Shown: positions 50,176 to 59,793 of the stretch, piece after piece
How the letters are laid out: every line of letters begins with the position of its first letter
How positions within the stretch are numbered: the first letter of the stretch is position 1
From: Ancylobacter novellus
GTDB lineage: Bacteria > Pseudomonadota > Alphaproteobacteria > Rhizobiales > Xanthobacteraceae
Length of the DNA stretch: 64,000 nucleotides
Reading direction: 5' to 3'
Assembly: GCA_003241485.1 (NCBI GenBank)
Contig: QFQD01000016.1
Span: 29,239 to 93,238 of the forward strand
Notes under the pieces: model-generated
The model's database searches: none
What the model saw: only the letters and a program-made list of their open reading frames with translations
What the model was told of the DNA's origin: nothing
Made by a program: the position numbers and the translations under genes

Positions 50176-52089
50176 GTGGGGGGGCAGGAGCCGGCAGCCG
50201 GCGGCGACGTTCTGCGTATCGAGGACCTGCACATCTCGTTCCTGTCGCACGGGCAGGCGAATGAGGTCGTCAAGGGTATCTCGCTGCGGGTGCCGGCCGG
50301 GCGCACCGTGGCGCTGGTGGGCGAGAGCGGCTCCGGCAAGACGGTGATCTCGCAGGCGGTGATGGGCCTGCTGCCGCGCAACGGCCTCATCACCGGGGGG
50401 CGCATCCTGTTCGCCGACCCGGCCAAGAATGTGGGGCAGGACCCCGCCACACCCGCCCATGTCATCGACATCGCCGGGCTGGAGCGCGACGGCAGGAAGA
50501 TCCGCAAGCTGCGCGGCGGGCGCATCGGCATGATCTTCCAGGAGCCGATGTCCTCGCTCTCGCCGGTGCACACCATCGGCAACCAGATCCAGGAAGCGCT
50601 GCAGCTGCACCGGCCGCATCCGCGCGGGGAAGCGCGCGCGGTGACCGAGCGCATGCTCGGCCTCGTCGGTTTCCGCGACCCGCACCGCTCCTACGACCAG
50701 TATCCGTTTGAACTCTCCGGTGGGCTGCGCCAGCGCGCCATGCTGGCCATGGCGCTGATCTGCCGGCCCGCCCTACTGATCGCCGACGAGCCGACCACCG
50801 CGCTCGACGTGACCATCCAGGCGCAGGTGCTGAAGCTGATGAAGGAGCTTCAGCAAGAGATCGGCATGGCGATCCTGCTCATCACCCACGATCTCGGCGT
50901 GGTCGCCAACATGGCCGACGAGGTGGTGGTGGTCTATCGCGGGCAGGTGATGGAAGCCGGTCCCGTCGAGGACATCTTCCGCCGGCCCTCGCACCCCTAT
51001 CTCAAGGCGCTGCTCAAGGCCTCGCCGGATTTCGACATGAAGCCGGGCGAGCGGCTGGTGGCGCTGCGCGAGGTGGCCCCTGTGCCGCCGGCCGATTTCG
51101 TGCGCCGCGACGCCGCGCGGGCCGCCGGGCCGACGCCGCTGCTGAGCGTGCGCAACCTGCGTAAATCCTATGGCGGCAAGAAGAGCGGCAGCGTCCTCGC
51201 GGTGGACGATGTCAGCTTCGACGTGCTGCGCGGCCAGTGCCTCGGCCTGGTGGGCGAGAGCGGCTCGGGCAAGACCACGGTCGGCCACATGATCATGCGC
51301 TCGCGCACCGCCGATGCCGGCACGATCACCTATCATGACCCCTCCGGCCCGATCGACATACGCGCGCTGAACGAGGCGCAGCTGCGTGCCTTCCGCCCGC
51401 GCATGCAGATGATCTTCCAGGACCCGGTGTCCTCGCTGTCGCCGCGCATGACCGTGCTCGACATCATCCGCGAGCCGATGATCGTGCAGAACCGCGGCGA
51501 CGATGCCGAGCAGAAGCGCCGCGCGGTGGAGCTGATGGAATGCGTCGGCCTCGACCCGCGCTTCCTCTCGCGCTACCCGCACAGCTTCTCCGGCGGCCAG
51601 CGCCAGCGCATCGGCATCGCCCGCGCCCTCGCGCTGAACCCTGACCTCATCATCTGCGACGAACCGGTCTCCGCGCTCGACGTCTCGGTGCAGGCGCAGG
51701 TGCTGAACCTCTTGAAGGACCTGCAGGCCTCGCTCGGCCTGACCTATCTGTTCATTTCGCACAATCTCGCGGTCGTTCACTACATGGCGGAGCGGATCGC
51801 GGTGATGGCGCGCGGGCGCATCGTCGAGGTGGGGCCGCGCGACATCATCTTCCGCAAGCCGGCCCATCCCTACACGCAGGCGCTGCTGAAGGCGGTGCCG
51901 CAGCCCGATCTCGACCGGCGGCTGGATTTTGCCAGCTGCGTGCCGACCACCAGCGTCTCCGATCCGGCAACCTGGCCGGAGTGCTTCCGCACCGGGCCCG
52001 GCGGACGGCTGGGCATGCTCGACCTCGGCGGCGGGCACGCCGTGCTGGTCGACGTCGCGTGCACCGCGCGCGACCTCACGGCGGCATGA
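50176..52089 (+). CDS. Fused double ATPase of an oligopeptide ABC importer (YejF/GsiA-like)
   Basis: A 637-residue protein with two complete nucleotide-binding domains, about 13-290 and 320-620. The first has Walker A GESGSGKTV, signature ELSGGLRQR and Walker B LLIADEPTTALD. The second has GESGSGKTT, FSGGQRQRIGIARA and LIICDEPVSALD. Each ends in the oligopeptide-family extension (HPYLKALLKASP, HPYTQALLKAVP). GTG 50176 lies 3 bp after the cyclase-domain stop, so it is in the same operon. It powers the binding protein and permeases that follow. Fused ATPases are typical of YejABEF and glutathione importers. Confidence 0.9.
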   Translation: MGGQEPAAGGDVLRIEDLHISFLSHGQANEVVKGISLRVPAGRTVALVGESGSGKTVISQAVMGLLPRNGLITGGRILFADPAKNVGQDPATPAHVIDIAGLERDGRKIRKLRGGRIGMIFQEPMSSLSPVHTIGNQIQEALQLHRPHPRGEARAVTERMLGLVGFRDPHRSYDQYPFELSGGLRQRAMLAMALICRPALLIADEPTTALDVTIQAQVLKLMKELQQEIGMAILLITHDLGVVANMADEVVVVYRGQVMEAGPVEDIFRRPSHPYLKALLKASPDFDMKPGERLVALREVAPVPPADFVRRDAARAAGPTPLLSVRNLRKSYGGKKSGSVLAVDDVSFDVLRGQCLGLVGESGSGKTTVGHMIMRSRTADAGTITYHDPSGPIDIRALNEAQLRAFRPRMQMIFQDPVSSLSPRMTVLDIIREPMIVQNRGDDAEQKRRAVELMECVGLDPRFLSRYPHSFSGGQRQRIGIARALALNPDLIICDEPVSALDVSVQAQVLNLLKDLQASLGLTYLFISHNLAVVHYMAERIAVMARGRIVEVGPRDIIFRKPAHPYTQALLKAVPQPDLDRRLDFASCVPTTSVSDPATWPECFRTGPGGRLGMLDLGGGHAVLVDVACTARDLTAA

Positions 52090-52099
52090 GGGCAACGCC

Positions 52100-54061
52100 A
52101 TGCTGAAAGCCACCATGAGGGCGCGTCTGCTGCTTCCCGCCCTGGCGCTGCTGCTGGGAGTGCTCGCCGCGCCGCGCCTCGCGCAGGCCGAGGCGCGCGA
52201 TCTGTCGCTGGAGCCGCCCTCCTTCGTGCGCCAGATACTGGAGGGCGATCTTCCCCCGCTCGCCCAGCGCCTGCCGAGCGAGCCCCGCGTCTTCGACCTG
52301 CCGGCCATGGGCCGTGAGCCCGGCCGCTATGGCGGGACCCTGCGCATGCTGATGGGCGATCAGCGCGACATCCGCATGATCTCCGTCTACTCCTATGCCC
52401 GCCTCGTCGTGTTTAACGAGCAGGGCGAGATCGTTCCCGACATCCTGCTCAAGGTCGATGTCGAGCAGGGCCGCATCTTCACCCTGCATCTGCGCCCGGG
52501 GCATCGCTGGTCGGACGGGCACCCCTTCACCTCCGAGGATTTCCGCTACTGGTGGGACGACTTCGCCAATAATGAGCGGCTCAGCCCCGGCGGCCCGCCG
52601 CTGCAGATGATGGTGGAAGGCGAGGCGCCGAAATTCGAGGTGCTGGACGAGACCACGGTGCGCTTCAGCTGGTCGAAGCCCAATCCGGGCTTCCTGCCGG
52701 CGCTCGCGGCCGCGCAGCCTTTGGTGATCGCGCTGCCCGCCCATTACATGAAGCAGTTCCACCAGCGCTATGCCGATCCGCTGAAGCTCTCCAGCCTCAT
52801 CAAGCAGGTGCGGGTGAAGGACTGGTCGGCGCTGCACGACCGCATGGCGCGCTCCTACCGACCGGAGAACCCGGAGCTGCCGCAGCTGGGGCCGTGGATT
52901 CCGCACACCGCGCCGCCGGCCGAGCTGTTCGTGTTCCGCCGCAACCCGTTCTACCACCGGGTCGACGAACTGGGGCGGCAACTGCCCTATATTGACGAGG
53001 TCACCATCTCGATCGGCACCTCCTCGCTGATTCCGGCCAAGGTCGCGGCGGGCGGCGCGGACCTGCAGGCGCGCTATATCGCCTTCTCCGACTACACCTT
53101 CCTGAAGGAAGCCGAGGCGCGCGGCAATTACCAGGTCCGGCTGTGGGAGCGAGGCGAGGGCGCCTATGTGACGCTGGTGCCCAATCTCAACGTGAAAGAC
53201 CCCGGCTGGCGCGCCCTGCTGCGCGACGTCAATGTGCGCCGGGCGCTCTCCATCGCCATCAACCGCCGCGACATCAACCAGGTGATCTTCTTCGGGCTGG
53301 GCCACGAGGGCGCCAATACGGTGATCCCCGGCAGCCCGCTCTACGATTCGAAATATGACCGCGCCTGGTCGCAATACGATCCCGCCCTCGCCAACAAGCT
53401 GCTGGACGCGGCCGGCCTCGACAAGCGCGACCATGACGGCTTCCGCCTGCTGCCCGACGGGCGGCGCGCGGAAATCACCGTCGAGACCGCCGGCACGAGC
53501 ACAGAGGAGACGGATATTCTCGAACTGGTCGCCTATGACTGGTTCAAGATCGGCATCCGGCTGTTCGTCCACAGCGCGCAGACCAATTTGATGCGGCGCT
53601 CCGTCATCGCCGGCAATGTCATGATGTCGATGTGGCCGGGGCTGGACAACGGCACCTCGGGCCCCGACATGCCGCCCGACGCGCTGGCGCCGACCAACTC
53701 CATGCAACTGCAGTGGCCGCTCTGGGGCCAGTATGTCGATACGGGCGGGCGCGAGGGCGAGAAGCCGGAGATCCCGGCCGCGGCGGAACTTGCCGACCTC
53801 GCTTTGCAATGGCGGCGTTCGGTCGACACGGCGGAGCGCCGCGCCATCTGGAAACGCATGCTGGAGATAAATGCCGACGAGGTATTCACCATCGGCATTC
53901 TCAACCGCACCAAACAGCCCGTGGTGGTGAGCAACAAGCTGCGCAACGTGCCGAAGGAGGGCATCTACGCCTTCGAGCCGGGCGCCTATTTCGGCATCTA
54001 CCTGCCGGATACGTTCTGGTTCGACGACGGCACGTCGGGCCTGGAAGTGACGAGGGACTGA
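52100..54061 (+). CDS. Family 5 extracellular solute-binding protein
   Basis: 653 residues from ATG 52100, 10 bp after the ATPase stop. MLKATMRARLLLPALALLLGVLAAPRLAQA is a signal peptide. The mature protein shows the family 5 pattern: GGTLRMLMGDQRDIRMI, ILLKVDVEQGRIFTLHLRPGHRWSDGHPFTSEDFRYWWDD, and DVNVRRALSIAINRRDINQVIFFGLG. It is longer than most DppA/OppA proteins (about 530), closer to YejA-like members. Likely ligands are oligopeptides, peptide-nucleotides or opine/oligosaccharide-like compounds. Confidence 0.88.
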   Translation: MLKATMRARLLLPALALLLGVLAAPRLAQAEARDLSLEPPSFVRQILEGDLPPLAQRLPSEPRVFDLPAMGREPGRYGGTLRMLMGDQRDIRMISVYSYARLVVFNEQGEIVPDILLKVDVEQGRIFTLHLRPGHRWSDGHPFTSEDFRYWWDDFANNERLSPGGPPLQMMVEGEAPKFEVLDETTVRFSWSKPNPGFLPALAAAQPLVIALPAHYMKQFHQRYADPLKLSSLIKQVRVKDWSALHDRMARSYRPENPELPQLGPWIPHTAPPAELFVFRRNPFYHRVDELGRQLPYIDEVTISIGTSSLIPAKVAAGGADLQARYIAFSDYTFLKEAEARGNYQVRLWERGEGAYVTLVPNLNVKDPGWRALLRDVNVRRALSIAINRRDINQVIFFGLGHEGANTVIPGSPLYDSKYDRAWSQYDPALANKLLDAAGLDKRDHDGFRLLPDGRRAEITVETAGTSTEETDILELVAYDWFKIGIRLFVHSAQTNLMRRSVIAGNVMMSMWPGLDNGTSGPDMPPDALAPTNSMQLQWPLWGQYVDTGGREGEKPEIPAAAELADLALQWRRSVDTAERRAIWKRMLEINADEVFTIGILNRTKQPVVVSNKLRNVPKEGIYAFEPGAYFGIYLPDTFWFDDGTSGLEVTRD

Positions 54062-54063
54062 GC

Positions 54064-55062
54064 ATGCTGCGCTATATCCTCCGCCGCATTCTCATCATGA
54101 TCCCCACGCTGCTGGTGACCAGCGCGCTGATCTTCACCGTGATGGAGCTCCCGCCAAGCGACTATTTCGAGACCTATGTCGCGGAAATGGCGGCGCAGGG
54201 CGAGAAGGCCGACACCAGCCGCATCGAGTTCCTCAAAGCCGAGTACGGCTTCGACCGCCCGCCCATCGAGCGCTATTTCTACTGGGTCGCCAATTTCGTG
54301 CGCGGCGATTTCGGGTACTCGTTTGAATATGAAATGCCGGTGCGCGACCTCGTCGGCGACCGCCTGGCGCTGACCATACTGGTGTCGTTCTGCACGATCC
54401 TCATGACCTGGATCGTGGCCTTCCCGATCGGCATCTATTCCGCGACGCATCAGTACAGCTGGGGCGATTACGGCCTGACCTTCATCGGCCTGATCGGCAT
54501 CGCCGTGCCGCACTTCCTGCTGGCGCTGATCTTCATGTATTTCGCCAATGTCTGGTTCGGCCTGTCGATCGGCGGGTTGATGGACCCGGTCTATTTCAAC
54601 CAGCCGATGAGCTGGGCGAAGGCGCAGTCGATCCTCGCCCATCTGTGGATCCCGGTGCTCATCATCGGGGCGGGCGGCACCGGCTCCATGGTGCGCGCCA
54701 TCCGCGCCAACCTGCTCGACGAGCTGCAGAAGCAGTACTACATCACCGCAAAGGCCAAGGGGCTGCCGCCCGGCCGCGCGCTGGTGAAATACCCGCTGCG
54801 CATGTCGCTGAACTTTTTCGTGTCCTCGATCGGCGACATCCTGCCGACCATCGTCTCCGGCTCGGAACTGACCGCCGTGGTGCTCTCGCTGCAGACCACC
54901 GGCCCGCTGCTGCTGCGGGCGCTGCAGAGCCAGGACATGTATCTGGCCGGCTCGTTCCTGCTGTTCCTCTCCTGTCTCACCGTGGTCGGCGTGCTGATCT
55001 CCGACATCGTGCTGGCGCTGCTCGATCCGCGCATCCGGCTTCAGGGAGGCAGCACGAAATGA
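54064..55062 (+). CDS. Oligopeptide-type ABC permease (DppB/YejB-like)
   Basis: 332 residues from ATG 54064, 2 bp after the binding-protein stop. MLRYILRRILIMIPTLLVTSALIFTVMELPPSDYF is the classical DppB start. EYGFDRPPIERYFYWVANFVRGDFGYSF follows, and the coupling loop includes AKGLPPGRALVKYPLRMSLN. Six membrane segments are apparent. Its stop overlaps the next permease (ATGA). It forms the translocation pore with that partner. Confidence 0.9.
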   Translation: MLRYILRRILIMIPTLLVTSALIFTVMELPPSDYFETYVAEMAAQGEKADTSRIEFLKAEYGFDRPPIERYFYWVANFVRGDFGYSFEYEMPVRDLVGDRLALTILVSFCTILMTWIVAFPIGIYSATHQYSWGDYGLTFIGLIGIAVPHFLLALIFMYFANVWFGLSIGGLMDPVYFNQPMSWAKAQSILAHLWIPVLIIGAGGTGSMVRAIRANLLDELQKQYYITAKAKGLPPGRALVKYPLRMSLNFFVSSIGDILPTIVSGSELTAVVLSLQTTGPLLLRALQSQDMYLAGSFLLFLSCLTVVGVLISDIVLALLDPRIRLQGGSTK

Positions 55063-56270
55063 GCACCGCCGACACCCTGCACGCCCCGGCCACCCAGGGG
55101 CAGACGCTGCCGCCGCCCGGCGCGCCGCTGCCGCATTACGTCGCCACCGGCCCGTTCGACCCCACCGCCACCGAGCCGATGACCAAGGCGCAGGAGCGCG
55201 TCTATCTCGCCTCGCAGCTGACGCTGATGTGGTGGAAGTTCAAGCGCCACAAGCTGGCGCTGATCTCCGGCATTTTCCTCGCGGGGCTCTATGCCTCGAT
55301 CCTGATCTGCGAGTTCCTGGCGCCCTATAATTACCAGGTCCGCCACACCGACTTCATCCGTTCGCCACCGCAGGGCATCCACCTGTTCCACGAGGGCAGC
55401 TTCGTCGGTCCGTTCACCTATGGGCTGAACTACCAGCTCGACATGACGACGCTGCGGCGCACCTATACCGAGGACACCAGCCGCATCTATCCCGTGCGCT
55501 TCTTCTGCCGCGGCGATAGCTATGATTTCTGGGGGCTCATCGAGGGCGATGTCCACCTGATGTGTCCGGGCGAGGGGGGCACGCTGTTCCTGCTCGGCAC
55601 TGACCGGCTGGGGCGCGACATGCTCTCGCGCATGATCTTCGGCGCGCGCATCTCGCTCACCATCGGCCTGATCGGCGTCGCCGTCAGCTTCACGCTTGGC
55701 ATCATCATCGGCGGGCTGGCTGGCTATTATGGCGGCATCTTCGACATGCTCACCCAGCGCGCCATCGAGGTGGTGCAGTCGCTGCCGCATATCCCGCTCT
55801 GGCTCGCTCTCTCGGCGATCATGCCGCCAAGCTGGAGCCCGATCCTGGTCTATTTCGGCATCACCGTGATCCTCGGCCTGATGGACTGGACCGGACTGGC
55901 GCGCGCGGTGCGCTCCAAGCTGCTGGCGCTGCGCGAGGACGACTATGTGGTCGCCGCCCAGCTGATGGGCGCGCGCACGCCGCGCATCGTGTTCCGCCAC
56001 CTCGTGCCGGGCTTCATGAGCCATCTCATCGCCATGGCCACCATCGCCATTCCCTCGATGATTCTCGGCGAGACGGCGCTGTCCTTCCTCGGCCTCGGCC
56101 TGCGCCCGCCCATCACCTCCTGGGGCGTGATGCTGAACGAGGCGCAGAACATCAACATCGTGGTGCTCTATCCCTGGCTGATCCTGCCCGTCGTGCCGGT
56201 GATCGTGGTCATTCTCGCCTTCAACTTCCTCGGCGACGGCCTGCGCGACGCGGCCGACCCCTATCGTTGA
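55059..56270 (+). CDS. Oligopeptide-type ABC permease (DppC/YejE-like)
   Basis: 403 residues from ATG 55059, overlapping the DppB-like stop. A hydrophilic N-terminal stretch of about 60 residues precedes the first membrane segment (LALISGIFLAGLYASILICEFLAPY). A long periplasmic loop (roughly 90-180, with YPVRFFCRGDSYDFWGLIEGDVHL) comes before LFLLGTDRLGRDMLSRMIFGARISL. This loop is typical of YejE-like permeases rather than plain DppC. The coupling loop is VVAAQLMGARTPRIVFRHLVPG. It completes the importer. Confidence 0.9.
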   Translation: MSTADTLHAPATQGQTLPPPGAPLPHYVATGPFDPTATEPMTKAQERVYLASQLTLMWWKFKRHKLALISGIFLAGLYASILICEFLAPYNYQVRHTDFIRSPPQGIHLFHEGSFVGPFTYGLNYQLDMTTLRRTYTEDTSRIYPVRFFCRGDSYDFWGLIEGDVHLMCPGEGGTLFLLGTDRLGRDMLSRMIFGARISLTIGLIGVAVSFTLGIIIGGLAGYYGGIFDMLTQRAIEVVQSLPHIPLWLALSAIMPPSWSPILVYFGITVILGLMDWTGLARAVRSKLLALREDDYVVAAQLMGARTPRIVFRHLVPGFMSHLIAMATIAIPSMILGETALSFLGLGLRPPITSWGVMLNEAQNINIVVLYPWLILPVVPVIVVILAFNFLGDGLRDAADPYR

Positions 56271-56278
56271 GCGCCGTG

Positions 56279-56779
56279 ATGGCCGCGCTGTCCCGTCTGG
56301 AAAAGACGCTCTACCGCCTGCAGGCGCAGCAGGCGTGCCTCGCATGGGCGTTCGATGAGATCGCGGGAAAGCCCGGGCCGGTGGTTGAACTCGGCCTCGG
56401 GCTCGGGCGAACCTTCGACCATCTGCGCCGGCATTTGCCGGAGCGCGAGATCCATGTGTTCGACCGCGTCAACGGCGCCTATGCCGACTGCCAGCCCGCA
56501 CCGGGCCTGCTGCATCTCGGCGAGATCGAGCAAACGCTGCCCCCGCTCGCGCCCCGGCTGGCGGGGCAGGTGGTGCTGGCCAATTCGGACCTCGGCTCGC
56601 ATGACAAGGCGACCAACCGCGTGGTCGCGGAGCTGTCGGCGCGGCTGCTGCCGCCGCTGATGGCGCCGCGCGGCATCATCATGTCCGACCTGCCGCTGGA
56701 GCTGGACGGGTTCGACACCGTGCCGCTGCCGGCGGGCGTGCGCGAGGGGTGTTATTACCTTTATCGGCGGAGCGTCTAG
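56279..56779 (+). CDS. Small class I SAM-dependent methyltransferase-like protein
   Basis: About 166 residues from ATG 56279; a TTG at 56267 overlapping the permease stop is an alternative start. PVVELGLGLGRTFDHLRRHLPEREIHVFDRVNGAYAD holds motif I (ELGLGLGRT) and the acidic residue closing beta-2 (FDR). LANSDLGSHDKATN and GIIMSDLPLEL follow. No acceptor-binding domain is present. It is the last gene of the 45176-56779 operon and runs 4 bp into the convergent glycosyltransferase stop (56776). A role in modifying the imported compound is possible but unproven. Confidence 0.65.
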   Translation: MAALSRLEKTLYRLQAQQACLAWAFDEIAGKPGPVVELGLGLGRTFDHLRRHLPEREIHVFDRVNGAYADCQPAPGLLHLGEIEQTLPPLAPRLAGQVVLANSDLGSHDKATNRVVAELSARLLPPLMAPRGIIMSDLPLELDGFDTVPLPAGVREGCYYLYRRSV

Positions 56780-58674
56780 CTCGGCAGATACTGCCGCAGG
56801 CTGACGAACCTTGCCGCGCCGGAGGCGAGAAGCCGCGCGACCAGCGCCTCCATGAAGCGCTCGATCCACGCATCGTGCACGAGATGGTGGGTGAGCAGGC
56901 CGATGGGCTCCAGCGCGCCGGGTTCGCTTGCCAGTTCCTGCTCGATCAGCCGCACCAGCTGGTCGAGAAGCGTCGCTTCATCGGCGAGACCCCCGCCACC
57001 GCGCCAGTCGATCGGGTCCCAATGGGTGTTGAGCCGCAGCGGCGCGTCGTCCGGCGCGCGGCGCTTATAGGTCGACAGCGCGGCATAGCCCGCACGCGGC
57101 AGCGCCTGCGCGAGTTCTTCCGCGATGCGGTTCCAGGGCGGGACGAAGACGGGAAGCGCTTTGCCGGCAAATAGGTTGTCGAGCCGCGCCTTGCCGGCCC
57201 GCGCCTCATCAAGCATGGCGTCCAGTGGTCGGTGAGCGCCGAACTCGGCTTTCTTCTCACCTGGGGGGGCGTGGTTGGCATGCGCCCAGCCATGCACCAG
57301 TACCTCGATCCCCGGCTCAATCGCGAGCCGTTCCGCCAGCGCCTGTGTGGCGCGCTGCGGGATCACCGCGAGATGCAGCGGCACATCCCAGCGCGCGCGG
57401 GCGGCCAGCAGGGCGTCCAGCGCGGGCGTCGGCGCGACGGCATCATCGTCGCGCCACCAGAAATCGAGCGTCCGGCCGGCTTCGCCGGCGCGGGCCAGCG
57501 CCGCGTCGAGCCGCTCCCAGGCGGTGCCGGCTCCCCGGTGCCGGGCGAGCGCCGCGTCCACGCGCCGGGCGGTCTCAAGGGCGCCGTCGCGGCCGATGGC
57601 GGACCAGTCCGGGCGCGGCGCGTCGAGCGCGGTGCGCACCGCCTGCGCCAGCGCGTTGGCCGTCAGGGTCGCGGCGTCGAGCGTAACAGCGAGGCCGCGC
57701 CGGGCGAGTTCGCCGGCGCGCAGGGTCTGCTCCTGCTCGGCGCCTTCCGCGAAGGGCACGAGGATGGCGCGCGCATGGGCGGCGGCGAGGTCGAGCACGG
57801 TGTTGTAGCCGGCCTGGCTGACCGACAGCGCCGCGCGGGCGAGCAGGGCCGGAAAGTCCGGCCGCGCGCGCTCGACGATCATATGGGCGGGCGCATCCGC
57901 CTTCAGCGCCTCGAAGGCCTCCGTCGGCACGCCGGCACCGATCAGCAGCCGCCAGCGACGCTCCGGGACAAGCCGCGCGGCCTCCACGGCGCGGCGGGCC
58001 AGCGGCAGGCCGGCGGCCGAGCCGCCGCCGGAGACGATGATCTCGTCCTGCCCCTCCGCGCCGGCCTCGCCCGCCAGACGCGCACCGTCATGCACATAGC
58101 CGGTCTCGATCAGCCGGCGCGCCAGCGCGGGCGGCGTTGGCCATGAGGCGGCGAGCGGCACGACCTCCCTCGCGCCATGGAACAGCACGCCATCATAAAA
58201 TGCGCCGAGCGTCGCCAGCGCGCCCTCCGCCCGCTCTGGCCGCGAGGGCGGGTTCAGCACGTCGCGGATGGAGGAGAGGAGCAGCGGGCGGGGGCGGGCC
58301 GCCTGCGCATGCGCGAGCAGCGCGTCGAACTCGCCGCGCAGCGAGCGCCGGCCAAAGGGGTAAAGCTCGGTGACCAGCACGTCGGGACGCATTGCGTCGA
58401 AGGCCGCGATCAGCGCGTCGCGCCGCGTCGTCAGATAGGCGACATCCGCCACCACGCCGGGCGCGGCGTAGAGGGTGCGGAAATCCGTGCCGACGCAATG
58501 CACCGGCGGCAGCTGGACGAGGCCGCAGCCCTGCGTGTTCACCGTGGCTGCCGGCCGGCCGCCCGAGGCGAGGGTGACCTCGAAGCCCTGCGCCGCCATG
58601 GCCCGCCCGACCGCCGCCATGCGTGCGAGATGGCCGACGCCGAGCAGATGGGTGACGACGATGAGCGCCTTCAT
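56776..58674 (-). CDS. Glycosyltransferase fused to a polysaccharide-deacetylase-like domain
   Basis: 632 residues from ATG 58674, overlapping the upstream stop (ATGA). Residues 1-360 are a MurG-like glycosyltransferase: MKALIVVTHLLGVGHLARMAAVGRAMAAQGFEV at the start, and EIIVSGGGSAAGLPLARRAVE then VSQAGYNTVLDLAAAHARAILVPFAEG as the donor-binding half. Residues 395-632 form a second domain with LDFWWRDDDAV (paired Asp), LHLAVIPQRATQAL, VHGWAHANHAPPG and PVFVPPWNRIAEELAQAL, features of carbohydrate esterase 4-like deacetylases. One protein may therefore transfer an N-acetyl sugar and then deacetylate it. Confidence 0.78.
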   Translation of the reverse strand: MKALIVVTHLLGVGHLARMAAVGRAMAAQGFEVTLASGGRPAATVNTQGCGLVQLPPVHCVGTDFRTLYAAPGVVADVAYLTTRRDALIAAFDAMRPDVLVTELYPFGRRSLRGEFDALLAHAQAARPRPLLLSSIRDVLNPPSRPERAEGALATLGAFYDGVLFHGAREVVPLAASWPTPPALARRLIETGYVHDGARLAGEAGAEGQDEIIVSGGGSAAGLPLARRAVEAARLVPERRWRLLIGAGVPTEAFEALKADAPAHMIVERARPDFPALLARAALSVSQAGYNTVLDLAAAHARAILVPFAEGAEQEQTLRAGELARRGLAVTLDAATLTANALAQAVRTALDAPRPDWSAIGRDGALETARRVDAALARHRGAGTAWERLDAALARAGEAGRTLDFWWRDDDAVAPTPALDALLAARARWDVPLHLAVIPQRATQALAERLAIEPGIEVLVHGWAHANHAPPGEKKAEFGAHRPLDAMLDEARAGKARLDNLFAGKALPVFVPPWNRIAEELAQALPRAGYAALSTYKRRAPDDAPLRLNTHWDPIDWRGGGGLADEATLLDQLVRLIEQELASEPGALEPIGLLTHHLVHDAWIERFMEALVARLLASGAARFVSLRQYLPS

Positions 58675-59792
58675 GCCGCCCTCGCGGGGCGCGCGATGCC
58701 CGCCCGGTCGAACGCATCCGCGACATGCGCGGCGGCAATGGGCAGCGTGCGCTCGGTGGCGATGAAGCGGGCGGCGGCCTGCGCCATGGCTTGGCGCCGC
58801 GCCGGGGCGGCCATCAGCGCGGCGATCGCCGCGCGCAGCGCGCCCGTGTCGCCCGGGGGCGTGAGCAGCGCGGTCTCGCCCTCGCGCACCGCGTCGGCAA
58901 TGCCGCCATAGGCGCCCGCGACACAGGGCAGGCCATGCGCTTGCGCTTCCAGATACACCGCCCCGAACGCCTCGTTGACGCCGGGCCAGACGAAGAGATC
59001 GGCCGCGGCCAAGGCCGCGCCGAGTGCGGCATGAGAGGTGAGCGCGCCGCGATAGCGCACGCGGACGCCCAACGGGGCGAGCGCCGCCTCGACATCCGGC
59101 CGCGCCGCGCCGTCGCCGACCACATCGAGCGTCCAGTCGCCGGCGAGGCCGGCCAGCGCCTGCCCGAGCTGGCGATAGGAGGCGAGCTTGTCGCCATGGC
59201 GCATCATGGCGACAGTGACGAGGCGGGTGGTCGATGCGTCCGTCATCGTCCGCTGCACCGGCACGCACGGCCATTGCGCGAGGTCGAGGAAGGGCTTCAG
59301 GTCGACGATGCGCTGCGGGGCCGGCCGATGCAGCTCCAGCATCTCGCGGTCGGCGGCCGTGGGGGTGAGCAGCAGCGTGGCGGCGTCGATGGCGGCTTCG
59401 GCCAGCGCGTGGCCTTGCGCGAAGGGGCCTGTCGCTCGCTTGGGCGCGCGCGAGGGCTCGGCGATGACATAGGGCACGCCCAGCGCGCGGGCGAGCGCGG
59501 GGCCGATGAGGTCCGGCGCCTTGTAATAGACGTGATAGGTGAAGACGCAGGCGACCGCCGGCCCAGCGCGCAGCTCGGCAAGGAGGCGCGCGACCTCTTC
59601 ATCGGCCGCCGCGCGCATCCCGTCCCAGTGCGCCGGGCCCGGCTCGGCGCAGAAGCTGCGCAATGTGGAGGCGAGAACCACCTCATAGCCGAGGCTGGCG
59701 AGAAGCCGCATGAACAGCCGCGCCATGGTGCGCTCGCCCGAGGGAACGGGATGGTCCGGCGCCTTCAGCGGCGCGAGAAACAGGCAGCGCAT
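58671..59792 (-). CDS. Glycosyltransferase family 4
   Basis: 373 residues from ATG 59792 (MRCLFLAPLKAPDHPVPSGERTMARLFMRLLASLGYEV). The longer frame upstream overlaps the next gene. LVTVAMMRHGDKLASYRQLGQAL and LDVVGDGAARPDVEAAL lie in the donor half, and GVNEAFGAVYLEAQAHGLPCVAGAYGGIADAVREGETALLTPPGD is the GT4 nucleotide-sugar site with its E-x7-E pattern. The start follows the previous stop by one base (TGACATG), and the stop overlaps the fusion-protein start. The donor and acceptor sugars are unknown. Confidence 0.85.
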   Translation of the reverse strand: MRCLFLAPLKAPDHPVPSGERTMARLFMRLLASLGYEVVLASTLRSFCAEPGPAHWDGMRAAADEEVARLLAELRAGPAVACVFTYHVYYKAPDLIGPALARALGVPYVIAEPSRAPKRATGPFAQGHALAEAAIDAATLLLTPTAADREMLELHRPAPQRIVDLKPFLDLAQWPCVPVQRTMTDASTTRLVTVAMMRHGDKLASYRQLGQALAGLAGDWTLDVVGDGAARPDVEAALAPLGVRVRYRGALTSHAALGAALAAADLFVWPGVNEAFGAVYLEAQAHGLPCVAGAYGGIADAVREGETALLTPPGDTGALRAAIAALMAAPARRQAMAQAAARFIATERTLPIAAAHVADAFDRAGIARPARAA

Positions 59793-59793
59793 G

